This document shows positions 8,787 through 14,871 of a stretch of DNA of 22,821 bases, piece after piece. Origin of the DNA: Coprobacillus sp. CAG:698 (lineage in GTDB: Bacteria; Bacillota_I; Bacilli_A; ML615J-28; CAG-698). The stretch's first letter is position 1; each line of letters opens with the position of its first letter. Both the position numbers and the translations under genes were made by a program. The stretch is from assembly GCA_000431235.1 (NCBI GenBank), contig HF988731.1, positions 1 to 22,821 on the forward strand. Reading direction: 5' to 3'. Under the pieces are notes generated by a model, which saw nothing but the letters and a program-made list of their open reading frames with translations, did no database searches and had not been told where the DNA came from.

Positions 8787-9101
8787 TTAACAATATAAAA
8801 TTGTTAAAAACTTGGGATACTGAGATGATATATCTTCCAACGTTTCTTGTAATGTTTCCATCACAATTTTTACTTCCTTAGAAACATTCACATCAGTAAT
8901 TTGAATGTCTATGTAAACATTCTTATCATCAATCTTTATACAACAACTCTTTGTTAATTTAGTAAGTATATTAGCTGTCAAGAAACATGCTGTAGAGATT
9001 GAACTACACACAATGTCTGAGCCATTTACAGAATAGCCACTGTGACCTTTTATACAAATTCGATTAACAAAATTATTTTTCCAAATAGTTGCGGTAGTCA
9101 T
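8787..9101 (-). CDS. prp: Ribosomal-processing cysteine protease Prp (YsxB)
   Basis: Cysteine protease that removes the N-terminal extension of ribosomal protein L27. The 104-residue protein has the catalytic His in 'KGHSGYS' (H20) and the catalytic Cys in 'IVCSSIS' (C32). The 12-residue spacing equals that in the characterised Staphylococcus enzyme (H22, C34). It sits between rplU and rpmA, the classic place in Firmicutes, and its substrate's cleavage site is visible in the next gene. The start ATG at 9099-9101 has only a modest AGGA sequence about 11 bases upstream. Confidence 0.93.
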   Translation of the reverse strand: MTTATIWKNNFVNRICIKGHSGYSVNGSDIVCSSISTACFLTANILTKLTKSCCIKIDDKNVYIDIQITDVNVSKEVKIVMETLQETLEDISSQYPKFLTILYC

Positions 9102-9144
9102 AACAAAGGTTCCTAAAACAAAATTGATTTAAGCCTTTACAATC

Positions 9145-9444
9145 TTAGCCTTCAATAGCTGTAATTTTAACTTTTGTATAAGGTTGACGATGACCTTTTT
9201 TCTTATGATAGTTCTTCTTTGATTTGTACTTGTAAACGATAATTTTTTTACCTTTGATTTCATCAACAACAGTTGCAGTAACTTTTGCGTTTGCAACATA
9301 TGGAGCACCAACCTTATCGTCTAGCATTAATACCTTATCAAATACAACTTCTGCACCTTTAGTTGCATCAAGTTTTTCAACGTTAAGAATTTCGCCTTCG
9401 CTAACACGGTATTGTTTTCCGCCAGTTTCAATAATTGCTAACAT
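9145..9444 (-). CDS. rplU: 50S ribosomal protein L21
   Basis: Binds 23S rRNA in the large subunit. The 99-residue protein starts 'MLAIIETGGKQYRVSEGE' and ends with 'KKGHRQPYTKVKITAI', both characteristic of L21. AGGAGG precedes the ATG at 9442-9444. It is the first gene of rplU-prp-rpmA(-obgE). A near-consensus promoter (9547-9575) and an L21-type leader RNA lie upstream, so autoregulation by L21 is likely. Confidence 0.98.
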   Translation of the reverse strand: MLAIIETGGKQYRVSEGEILNVEKLDATKGAEVVFDKVLMLDDKVGAPYVANAKVTATVVDEIKGKKIIVYKYKSKKNYHKKKGHRQPYTKVKITAIEG

Positions 9445-9540
9445 TACTTTTACCTCCTATAAAAATTTAAGTCACGCCTACTATGGTGGATATAGATTAT
9501 ATCACTTATTTACCAATTAAGTGCGGTTGCGTAATGCAAC
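9445..9540 (-). ncRNA. L21 leader (ribosomal protein autoregulatory RNA)
   Basis: The 5' untranslated RNA of rplU folds into successive hairpins. In plus coordinates these are GTTGC/GCAAC (9526-9530/9536-9540), CACTTA/TAAGTG (9503-9508/9518-9523) and GATATA/TATATC (9489-9494/9498-9503). The segment 'CCGCACTTA…GGTAAATAAGTG' and the later 'TAGGCGTGAC' resemble the L21 leader known in Firmicutes. The first hairpin begins exactly at the expected transcription start near 9540. The call rests on position, hairpins and remembered motif words, not on a covariance model. Confidence 0.75.
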
Positions 9541-9546
9541 ATTATT

Positions 9547-9575
9547 ATTATACATCATTTCAATGTAAAAGTCAA
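9547..9575 (-). promoter_or_regulatory. Near-consensus sigma-A promoter of the rplU operon
   Basis: TTGACT (minus strand, 9570-9575), a spacer of 17 bases and TATAAT (9547-9552). This is the best promoter in the window and fits a ribosomal operon. Confidence 0.9.
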
Positions 9576-9626
9576 TTTATTTTTATAATTTATAAAAAAG
9601 ATTATGATTATTTTTTAATAACATGT

Positions 9627-9632
9627 TATAAT
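9627..9632 (+). promoter_or_regulatory. Extended -10 promoter of the small membrane protein gene
   Basis: TGT (9624-9626) followed by TATAAT (9627-9632), 27 bases before the ATG at 9660. The -35 region is weak. It is divergent from the rplU promoter. Confidence 0.6.
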
Positions 9633-9659
9633 AAGAAATATAAATTGAAAGGAAAACGT

Positions 9660-9923
9660 ATGAGAAAATTATTATTAAGTTTAAGCATTATTAGTCTATT
9701 GCTTGGGATTTTCTTTTTAACCTTTTCAATATTGAAAAGATTGGAAGAACTTAAGAATATTGAAGAATGTCGCAATATCCCTGATTGTATGTATTGTACT
9801 CCCACATGGATAGGTAATAAAGAAATAATATTTAATGGTTTAGGTATTATTTTTACTTGTATCGCTATTGTTTTACTTATTATGTTTATATTAAAAACAA
9901 AAAAATATAAATCACATCATTAA
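9660..9923 (+). CDS. Small two-helix membrane protein with a Cys-rich loop, function unknown
   Basis: I do not recognise this 87-residue protein. It has a hydrophobic helix at about 4-24, a polar loop of about 30 residues, and a second helix at about 58-79 followed by a basic tail (KTKKYKSHH). The loop holds three cysteines, C37, C43 and C46, and probably faces outward given the basic tail and the Arg-Lys N-terminus. The frame extends upstream to 9483, but that part runs through the divergent rplU promoter and lacks a ribosome binding site. GAAAGGA lies seven bases before ATG at 9660, and an extended -10 promoter lies just upstream of that. The gene stands alone between the ribosomal operon and a convergent flavoprotein gene. 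That it is a gene is likely; any function would be a guess. Confidence 0.75.
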   Translation: MRKLLLSLSIISLLLGIFFLTFSILKRLEELKNIEECRNIPDCMYCTPTWIGNKEIIFNGLGIIFTCIAIVLLIMFILKTKKYKSHH

Positions 9924-9989
9924 AATACTTATATCATTTTTTTAGTTTTTACTCTAGCTAATATAGATATAGTTATAAACAACAGATTA

Positions 9990-10026
9990 ATAAGCACTTG
10001 AAATATATTAATTTTTAAGTGCTTAT
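9990..10026. terminator. Long hairpin between convergent genes, possible terminator
   Basis: ATAAGCACTT (9990-9999) pairs with AAGTGCTTAT (10017-10026), and the stem extends inward by GAAA/TTTT with one G-T pair. No clear T run follows on either strand, so intrinsic termination is less certain than at other sites here. Confidence 0.45.
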
Positions 10027-10060
10027 ATTAATATAAGAAAGTAATATCGTTTTTTGTTAT

Positions 10061-10681
10061 TTATTTTCTAATAAAATTAGTACGATATACGTTTTCACGT
10101 TCTGGAAGTCCGTATTTTTCTTTTCCAAGTTCAATTGCCTTCATGAGAAAAATCATATTTCTTGCCAAATTTCTCATAGTTTGCATTCCTTCGCTGTCTT
10201 CTTCTACCTCTCCCCTTGATAAACCATGAACACTATTCCAATAGTAACTTGAAGCAATTGGCATTCCGTTAATTGTAAAATATTTATTTAATTCATCAAA
10301 TGTCGATGATGCTCCACCACGTCTTAAAACAGCAACACTTGCTCCTACTTTCATAGTAAGTGGTTTATTATTACTATAAAATAATCTATCTAGTAATGAG
10401 ATTAAAGATCCATTTGCTGAAGCGTAATATACAGGGGTTGCAATCACTACACCATCACATTCGTGTAGCTTTGAAACTAAATAATTAACATCATCGTCAA
10501 AAGCACATTTTCCCTTAGCATGACAAGTCCCACAGGCTACACAACCTCTTATATTTTTTGTACCAATTTCATATTTTATCACTTCTATATTTTCTAAAGC
10601 GAATATTTTTTCCATTTCTGCTAATGCTAAACTTGTGTTACCTTTTTTTCTAGGACTACCATTTATTAATAAAACTTTCAT
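10061..10681 (-). CDS. NADPH-dependent FMN reductase / iron-sulfur flavoprotein-like protein
   Basis: A 206-residue flavodoxin-fold oxidoreductase. The FMN phosphate loop is 'GSPRKKGNTSLAL' (8-20), and 'ATPVYYASANGSLISLLDR' contributes to the flavin site. The cysteines C47, C50, C53 and C59 (GCVACGTCHAKGKC) match the C-x2-C-x2-C-x5-C pattern of iron-sulfur flavoproteins, which hold a [4Fe-4S] cluster next to FMN. The electron donor and acceptor are unknown; such proteins pass single electrons or detoxify oxygen in anaerobes. It is monocistronic, with TTTACA-17-TATAAT upstream (10716-10744), and convergent with the small membrane protein gene. The FMN family is secure; the cluster is inferred from the Cys spacing. 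Confidence 0.88.
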   Translation of the reverse strand: MKVLLINGSPRKKGNTSLALAEMEKIFALENIEVIKYEIGTKNIRGCVACGTCHAKGKCAFDDDVNYLVSKLHECDGVVIATPVYYASANGSLISLLDRLFYSNNKPLTMKVGASVAVLRRGGASSTFDELNKYFTINGMPIASSYYWNSVHGLSRGEVEEDSEGMQTMRNLARNMIFLMKAIELGKEKYGLPERENVYRTNFIRK

Positions 10682-10715
10682 AATATAATTAAACTCCTTA
10701 TGTAAATTTAATTTA

Positions 10716-10744
10716 ATTATAACAACTTTTATTGAAAATGTAAA
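10716..10744 (-). promoter_or_regulatory. Promoter of the flavoprotein gene
   Basis: On the minus strand TTTACA (10739-10744), 17 bases, TATAAT (10716-10721) with a TGT extended -10 just before it. It is divergent from the DedA-acyltransferase gene. Confidence 0.8.
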
Positions 10745-10781
10745 CTATTATATATAATATACATAAAAACTCAAAAAACAC

Positions 10782-10810
10782 TTAACTTTTATTTGCTTTT
10801 ATGGTACAAT
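10782..10810 (+). promoter_or_regulatory. Possible promoter of the DedA-acyltransferase fusion gene
   Basis: TTAACT (10782-10787), 17 bases, TACAAT (10805-10810) preceded by TGG, an extended -10. Transcription would begin almost at the ribosome binding site (10818-10822). A second -10-like TATAAT at 10753-10758 is an alternative with a weaker -35. Confidence 0.5.
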
Positions 10811-10830
10811 ATGGCTCGGAGGTTTTGAAT

Positions 10831-12957
10831 ATGAAGGCAAAGAAAATAATATTTAAAATTTTCTCTATACTATTAATTTTATTTTTTATTGGTGTTTTTT
10901 CATATTTGATTTATGAATTATTTAACCCACTAAAAGAACTTCTATCAACAGGAAATGATGCTCCATTAAAAGAAATTTTACAGTCTTACGGAATATGGAA
11001 ATACATTTTTATGATTTTATTAAGTACATTTCAAGTGTTTTTAACTGTTATGCCAGGTGAACCAGTTCAAATTCTCTCAGCAATAACATGTGGACCTTTA
11101 TACGGAATTCTAAATTGCGTTATAGGAGCCGCAATAGGCAATACTATTTTGTACCTTTTAATTAAAGTTTTTGATTTCAAAATTAGTAGCAAAAAATATG
11201 ATGAAAATAAATATGAATCTTACGTTGATGAGAATAAACCTAAAGATATGAAATCTGTAACATGGTTTATTCTAGGTCTGTATTTTGCACCAATAATCCC
11301 TGATGGAGTAATCGCTTATACTGCAGCCAAAAACAATATGAAATATCCGAGATATATAATCGTAACAACTTTAGGAATTATTCCCCAAGTTGTGGCATGT
11401 ATAACTGCAAGTACACTTTTCATGAAATATTCATCGCAAATATTTAAATTAACTGAATTAATCCCTCTAATAGTTGTTGGTCTATACGTTTTTCTTATTG
11501 TCTTTTTAATAATTAAATTTAAAAAGAAAATTATTATTCATATCCTAAATCGAAGTATAAGAGCCACTATTTTATGGTTAATTCCATTAAGTATTCTAAC
11601 AATTGTTGTCTGTTGTTTATTAATTTTGCATAAATATATAGCATGTTCTATAGTTTTTGGATTCTTAGTTCTAATTATTATTGCCTATTTAATTTTTGAT
11701 CCTAAGCTTTCGAAAATTTTCACAAAGAAAAAAATGGATTATTTCAAAAACAATATTGTATTACATCAAAATAATTTCATTAGTTGGTTGTTTAATGTAA
11801 TTTGTCGAGGAATTTTCTATAGAAAACTTAAAGTTAAAGTTGATCGTAATGGTATAAAAGAATTCTCTAAACCATCAATAATTCTTTTCAATCATTTATC
11901 AGCTTATGATTTTGTCGTTGTTATGCCCCAAATCTACCCTCAAAAAGTAAATACTGTTTGTGCATACTACTACTTCTGCAACTATCATCTAGGTAGATTA
12001 CTAAATAAATTTGGATGTTTTCCCAAGTTCTTATATCAACCAGATATCAGTGCAATCAAAAATATGCATAAAGTAATTAAAAATAATTGTATCTTAGCTC
12101 TTGCTCCTGAAGGACGACTTTCTGCGTATGGAGAAATGGAATCATATATACCTAGTACAGTTAAATTTTTAAAAAAGGAATTATGTGATGTTTATATAGC
12201 TAAAAGTCATGGAACATACTTTTCTAAACCAAAATGGGCTAAAACAACTCGTAAAGTCAGAATTGACTTAAAATTTGAGAAAATCTTTACCAAGGAAGAT
12301 TTAGAAAAATTAACTTTAGAACAAATCTATAGTATATTATATGATAAATTATATTATAATGAGTACGATTGGATGGAACAAAATAAAGTACCATTCAAAG
12401 GGAGAAAGTTCGCTGAAGGCTTAGAACACATGTTATACATATGCCCTGTTTGCGGAAAAGAATTCACATACGAAAGTAAAAAGAATAAACTAACATGCTC
12501 TCATTGTCATACTACTGTGAAATTAAATCAATATTATCAGTTTGAATCCGAAAATCCTAATATTCCTAAAAATATTAGAGAATGGTACTTATTACAAAAA
12601 CAAATTGAAAGAAAAAATATTCAAAATCCAAATTACATTTTGCAAAGTAAAGTCAGTCTTAAACTTCCAGACGAAAAAGGAAATGGATTTACACTTGTTG
12701 GAAAAGGAATATGTACGCTAACACATGAAGGAATTACATATAATGGTACTATTAATGGTGAAAATAAACATATATTATTTAAACTCGAGAATATACCGGC
12801 TCTTCCATTTGGTGTCAATGAAAATTTTGAAATATATCATGATCAAACGCTTTATTACTTTGTTCCAGATAACATCAGAGAATGTGTTAAATGGTCAGTT
12901 GTTGAAGAGCAAATGTACGAAGACTATACTATTAAAGAAAATATAAAAAAAATATAA
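10831..12957 (+). CDS. Fusion protein: DedA/VTT membrane domain, PlsC-type acyltransferase, zinc ribbon
   Basis: A 708-residue membrane protein with at least three parts. Residues 5-235 have hydrophobic helices and VTT/DedA-like features ('MPGEPVQILSAITCGPLYG' and 'APIIPDGVIAYTAA'); DedA proteins move polyprenyl or glycerophospholipids across membranes. Two further helices (about 245-290) lead to a lysophospholipid acyltransferase domain with the catalytic H-x4-D (H355, D360) and EGR (427-429). A zinc ribbon follows (C538, C541, C556, C559), then about 140 residues with an unassigned, strand-rich domain. It may acylate lysophosphatidate or another lipid and flip lipid in the same protein. The frame opens at 10801, but GGAGG (10818-10822) points to ATG at 10831. 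It is monocistronic between a divergent flavoprotein gene and a bidirectional terminator. The acyltransferase call is strong, DedA is good, and substrate and role are inference. Confidence 0.88.
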   Translation: MKAKKIIFKIFSILLILFFIGVFSYLIYELFNPLKELLSTGNDAPLKEILQSYGIWKYIFMILLSTFQVFLTVMPGEPVQILSAITCGPLYGILNCVIGAAIGNTILYLLIKVFDFKISSKKYDENKYESYVDENKPKDMKSVTWFILGLYFAPIIPDGVIAYTAAKNNMKYPRYIIVTTLGIIPQVVACITASTLFMKYSSQIFKLTELIPLIVVGLYVFLIVFLIIKFKKKIIIHILNRSIRATILWLIPLSILTIVVCCLLILHKYIACSIVFGFLVLIIIAYLIFDPKLSKIFTKKKMDYFKNNIVLHQNNFISWLFNVICRGIFYRKLKVKVDRNGIKEFSKPSIILFNHLSAYDFVVVMPQIYPQKVNTVCAYYYFCNYHLGRLLNKFGCFPKFLYQPDISAIKNMHKVIKNNCILALAPEGRLSAYGEMESYIPSTVKFLKKELCDVYIAKSHGTYFSKPKWAKTTRKVRIDLKFEKIFTKEDLEKLTLEQIYSILYDKLYYNEYDWMEQNKVPFKGRKFAEGLEHMLYICPVCGKEFTYESKKNKLTCSHCHTTVKLNQYYQFESENPNIPKNIREWYLLQKQIERKNIQNPNYILQSKVSLKLPDEKGNGFTLVGKGICTLTHEGITYNGTINGENKHILFKLENIPALPFGVNENFEIYHDQTLYYFVPDNIRECVKWSVVEEQMYEDYTIKENIKKI

Positions 12958-12987
12958 GACCTCGGGAATCCAAGGTCTTCTTTTATT
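12948..12987. terminator. Bidirectional terminator between the fusion gene and cvpA
   Basis: AAGACCT (12956-12962) pairs with AGGTCTT (12973-12979), with an inner GG/CC pair. CTTTTATTT follows on the plus strand, and a T-rich run follows on the minus strand. The TAA of the fusion gene (12955-12957) overlaps the stem. Confidence 0.85.
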
Positions 12988-13730
12988 TAAGCAATTAAAC
13001 TTTCTATAGAAATTTCATCAAAATGAAGTACATTTTCTAATATCATAACCAAAAGGTTATTGTTATATAGCCATCTTGCAATACCAAAATTTTCATTCGC
13101 AGGATCTATATATGTCGTAATGAATTCATTTCCCCAACTAAACCAGTTAGATACTCCGCTTAAAACTAACATAGCTAATGAAATAATCATTAATCCTAAA
13201 AAGATGCCAACAATCATACCAGTTATTCGATTAAATGCATTTAAAACAGGAGCTTCCATAACTTTTGATAAAATCATAGCTACAAGAGATATAACTAAAA
13301 GTAAAAGTATAAAAAGCACTATAAAACATAAAATTGTCAAAACATAATATGTTAATGTATTAGAAACAGCATCACCTAGTGTTCCTCCAGGATTATTTTC
13401 AAAGACTTTTTTAAAAGCATCCAATAAAAAATTAGGAACATTTAAAGTATTTTTTAATTCGTCAAATTTTTCTGGTGTAGGATCAGTTATAGAAAATAAT
13501 GTTTCATTCTTTGTCATCAACCAATCAAGAATTGTTGAATTAATTTTTTCACCTATTTGTGTAGGTGTTAGCCAGTTACGAATAGGTCCAACCAAAATAT
13601 ATGCTCCAACAGTTGCTAAGATTTTTTTTGATAAAGAGAAAATCATTTTAATTAATCCTTTTGCTAAGCCAACAATAGCAAAAATAAGTACAATGCCAAT
13701 AACAACAAAATCTGCTATAGATAAATTCAT
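12987..13730 (-). CDS. CvpA family membrane protein
   Basis: A 247-residue protein of the CvpA (colicin V production) family. There are two N-terminal helices (about 5-24 and 36-50), a long polar loop of about 70 residues, and two helices at about 125-155 and 170-193, joined by the typical 'LNAFNRITGMIVGIFLG' (163-179). A C-terminal extension of about 50 residues follows. CvpA proteins are linked to envelope homeostasis and purine or colicin phenotypes in other bacteria, but the molecular role is unsettled. GGAGG precedes the ATG. It is transcribed alone from a TTGAAA-17-TATAAT promoter with a 22-bp tandem repeat just upstream, and ends at a bidirectional terminator. In Bacillus a CvpA-like gene lies beside mutS2; that link is not present here. 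Confidence 0.85.
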   Translation of the reverse strand: MNLSIADFVVIGIVLIFAIVGLAKGLIKMIFSLSKKILATVGAYILVGPIRNWLTPTQIGEKINSTILDWLMTKNETLFSITDPTPEKFDELKNTLNVPNFLLDAFKKVFENNPGGTLGDAVSNTLTYYVLTILCFIVLFILLLLVISLVAMILSKVMEAPVLNAFNRITGMIVGIFLGLMIISLAMLVLSGVSNWFSWGNEFITTYIDPANENFGIARWLYNNNLLVMILENVLHFDEISIESLIA

Positions 13731-13795
13731 ATATATACCTCCGAAAAGAAAATTATCAATATATAGTAATAAAATATTATATTTTATGCTCTACT

Positions 13796-13824
13796 ATTAT
13801 ACTACAAAATCATCTTTATTTCAA
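13796..13824 (-). promoter_or_regulatory. Promoter of cvpA
   Basis: On the minus strand TTGAAA (13819-13824), 17 bases, TATAAT (13796-13801). The transcript leader would be about 60 bases. The tandem repeat at 13829-13872 begins five bases upstream of the -35. Confidence 0.8.
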
Positions 13825-13828
13825 TAAT

Positions 13829-13872
13829 TTATTTGTAAATCAATTATGTTTTATTTGTAAATCAATTATGTT
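13829..13872. repeat. Perfect 22-bp tandem duplication upstream of the cvpA promoter
   Basis: Two adjacent identical 22-base copies, 13829-13850 and 13851-13872, each containing the dyad TTG-N5-CAA (TTGTAAATCAA). The unit length is about two helical turns, so both dyads face the same side of DNA. The whole non-coding stretch 13731-14050 holds this repeat, the cvpA promoter and the tRNA promoter; I see no gene in it. Confidence 0.9.
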
Positions 13873-13979
13873 TAGGCATATTTTATATTAATATTAAATA
13901 TTATATATTTTGTACTTTTATTATAACAAATTATTAAAAGTTATATTCAAAAAACTACGAGTTAATTCAAAAAATATTT

Positions 13980-14001
13980 TTTGAAAAAAATTTAAAAAAA
14001 T
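13980..14001. repeat. A-tract element, copy 1 (identical to 14746-14767)
   Basis: TTTG-A7-TTT-A7-T; the A-tracts recur every ten bases, a pattern that bends DNA. It lies two bases upstream of the tRNA promoter -35, where an UP element would be. Confidence 0.7.
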
Positions 14002-14003
14002 GC

Positions 14004-14032
14004 TTGCAATTTCAAAAATAATTTGGTAAAAT
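14004..14032 (+). promoter_or_regulatory. Promoter of tRNA-Gly
   Basis: TTGCAA (14004-14009), 17 bases, TAAAAT (14027-14032) with TGG before it (extended -10). The start would be near 14039, twelve bases before the tRNA. A-tracts at 13984-14000 resemble an UP element. Confidence 0.8.
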
Positions 14033-14050
14033 ATATGTGCTTTTGTTGAT

Positions 14051-14125
14051 GCAGGTATCGTATAATGGCTATTATGTGGCCTTGCCATGGCTAAGATGCG
14101 AGTTCGATCCTCGTTACCTGCTCCA
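14051..14125 (+). tRNA. tRNA-Gly (anticodon GCC)
   Basis: The acceptor stem GCAGGTA (14051-14057) pairs with TACCTGC (14115-14121), followed by the discriminator T and an encoded CCA (14123-14125). The anticodon stem TGGCC/GGCTA encloses the 7-base loop TTGCCAT, giving anticodon GCC. The T arm GCGAG-TTCGATC-CTCGT is complete. The D stem has only three pairs (one of them G-T) and a T-T mismatch. It has its own promoter and terminator, so it is a stand-alone gene. Confidence 0.96.
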
Positions 14126-14136
14126 TTAGACAATTT

Positions 14137-14165
14137 AAGTTTACTAGTTTTAGTAAACTTTTTTT
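14137..14165 (+). terminator. Terminator of tRNA-Gly
   Basis: AAGTTTACT (14137-14145) pairs with AGTAAACTT (14152-14160) around a 6-base loop, followed by a run of seven T. Confidence 0.9.
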
Positions 14166-14194
14166 CATTTACATTTTTTTGCATTATTGAAAAG

Positions 14195-14220
14195 AGGAGG
14201 GATTCCCTCCTTCTTTTTTT
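14195..14220. terminator. GC-rich terminator between tRNA-Gly and ssb
   Basis: AGGAGGG (14195-14201) pairs with CCCTCCT (14205-14211) around a 3-base loop. TTCTTTTTTT follows on the plus strand and a shorter T-rich tract follows on the minus strand, so it can end both the tRNA read-through and ssb transcripts. Confidence 0.8.
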
Positions 14221-14247
14221 AAGTAAAATATAGTTAAAAAGTAGCTT

Positions 14248-14646
14248 TTAATCTTCATCAATAACATCTGGTATATCTTCTTCTATATTATGAACTTTTT
14301 TACCATTAGTCTGTTTTTTATCAGTTCTTTGTTCAAGTTTAATAAAAGAAACACGTTCTGCAATAACATCAATACTTTTTAATTTGGTATCTTTGACATC
14401 AATTGTTCTTGTGGAAAGACGGCATTTAAGGGCTAAGATAGAACCTTTTCCAACATAATCGCAGACAAGTTCAGCTAATCCCATCCAAGTAGACACAGGA
14501 ATAAAATCAGTTTCGTATTCGTTATTTTCATTGCGAAATGGTCTTTGAACTGCTAAAACAAAATTAGAAACTTTAAAACCAGTATCTAGTTCTACAAGTT
14601 TTGGATCATCTACTACTCGTCCTACCAAAACGACATTATTCATCAT
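14248..14646 (-). CDS. ssb: Single-stranded DNA-binding protein
   Basis: Binds single-stranded DNA in replication, repair and recombination. The 132-residue protein has an OB fold at 1-105, opening with 'NNVVLVGRVVDDPKL' and including 'FVLAVQRPF', 'DFIPVSTWMGLAEL' and 'KGSILALKCRL'. A short Lys/Gln linker leads to the acidic tail 'EEDIPDVIDED'. That tail has the expected DIP core but not the terminal Phe of the classic DDDIPF tip, through which SSB recruits partners. It is not in an rpsF-ssb-rpsR operon, so it may be a second SSB, as competence-type SsbB proteins are, or the lineage's main SSB with a modified tip. GGAGGTGAT precedes the first ATG (14644-14646). A possible -10 TATAAT is at 14666-14671 on the minus strand. 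Confidence 0.92.
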   Translation of the reverse strand: MMNNVVLVGRVVDDPKLVELDTGFKVSNFVLAVQRPFRNENNEYETDFIPVSTWMGLAELVCDYVGKGSILALKCRLSTRTIDVKDTKLKSIDVIAERVSFIKLEQRTDKKQTNGKKVHNIEEDIPDVIDED

Positions 14647-14745
14647 TTTATCACCTCCGAACTATATTATACAATAAATAAAAAAATAATAAAAATCGCT
14701 TTTTTTAAAATTAAATAAACTTTTTTAAACTTTTTTAAATGAATG

Positions 14746-14767
14746 TTTGAAAAAAATTTAAAAAAAT
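14746..14767. repeat. A-tract element, copy 2 (identical to 13980-14001)
   Basis: TTTG-A7-TTT-A7-T, a 22-base exact match to the copy upstream of the tRNA promoter. It is embedded in the A/T-rich divergent region between ssb and the ger operon, with further T6/A3 runs repeating every ten bases at about 14715-14740. No clear promoter for the ger operon can be named in 14647-14871. Confidence 0.65.
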
Positions 14768-14871
14768 TTATTTAAAATGACAAATATATAGTTTTTTTCC
14801 AGAAATTAATAAAAATAGTAAAAAATACATTTTTTTTTAAAAATTGTAAATAATATTTTAAGGGTGATAAA

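Noticed and set aside
9129..9311. 60-codon minus frame overlapping rplU
   Set aside because: Another reading frame of the confidently identified L21 gene; Lys-rich because the L21 tail is.
9483..9659. N-terminal extension of the small membrane protein
   Set aside because: It would be translated through the L21 leader and promoter region and lacks a ribosome binding site; the ATG at 9660 has one.
13829..13872. CRISPR-like repeat
   Set aside because: Only two copies, directly abutting with no spacer, and no cas genes in the window.
13921..14184. Minus-strand open frame of 87 codons across the tRNA-Gly gene, containing 'GNEDRTRI'
   Set aside because: It is the antisense of a tRNA and its terminator. 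This kind of sequence is a well-known source of false protein calls, and there is no ribosome binding site.
14770..14871. Sigma-G (forespore) promoter for the ger operon
   Set aside because: I looked for a TGAATA-like -35 and CATAATA-like -10; only weak partial matches exist in very A/T-rich DNA, so I do not call one.
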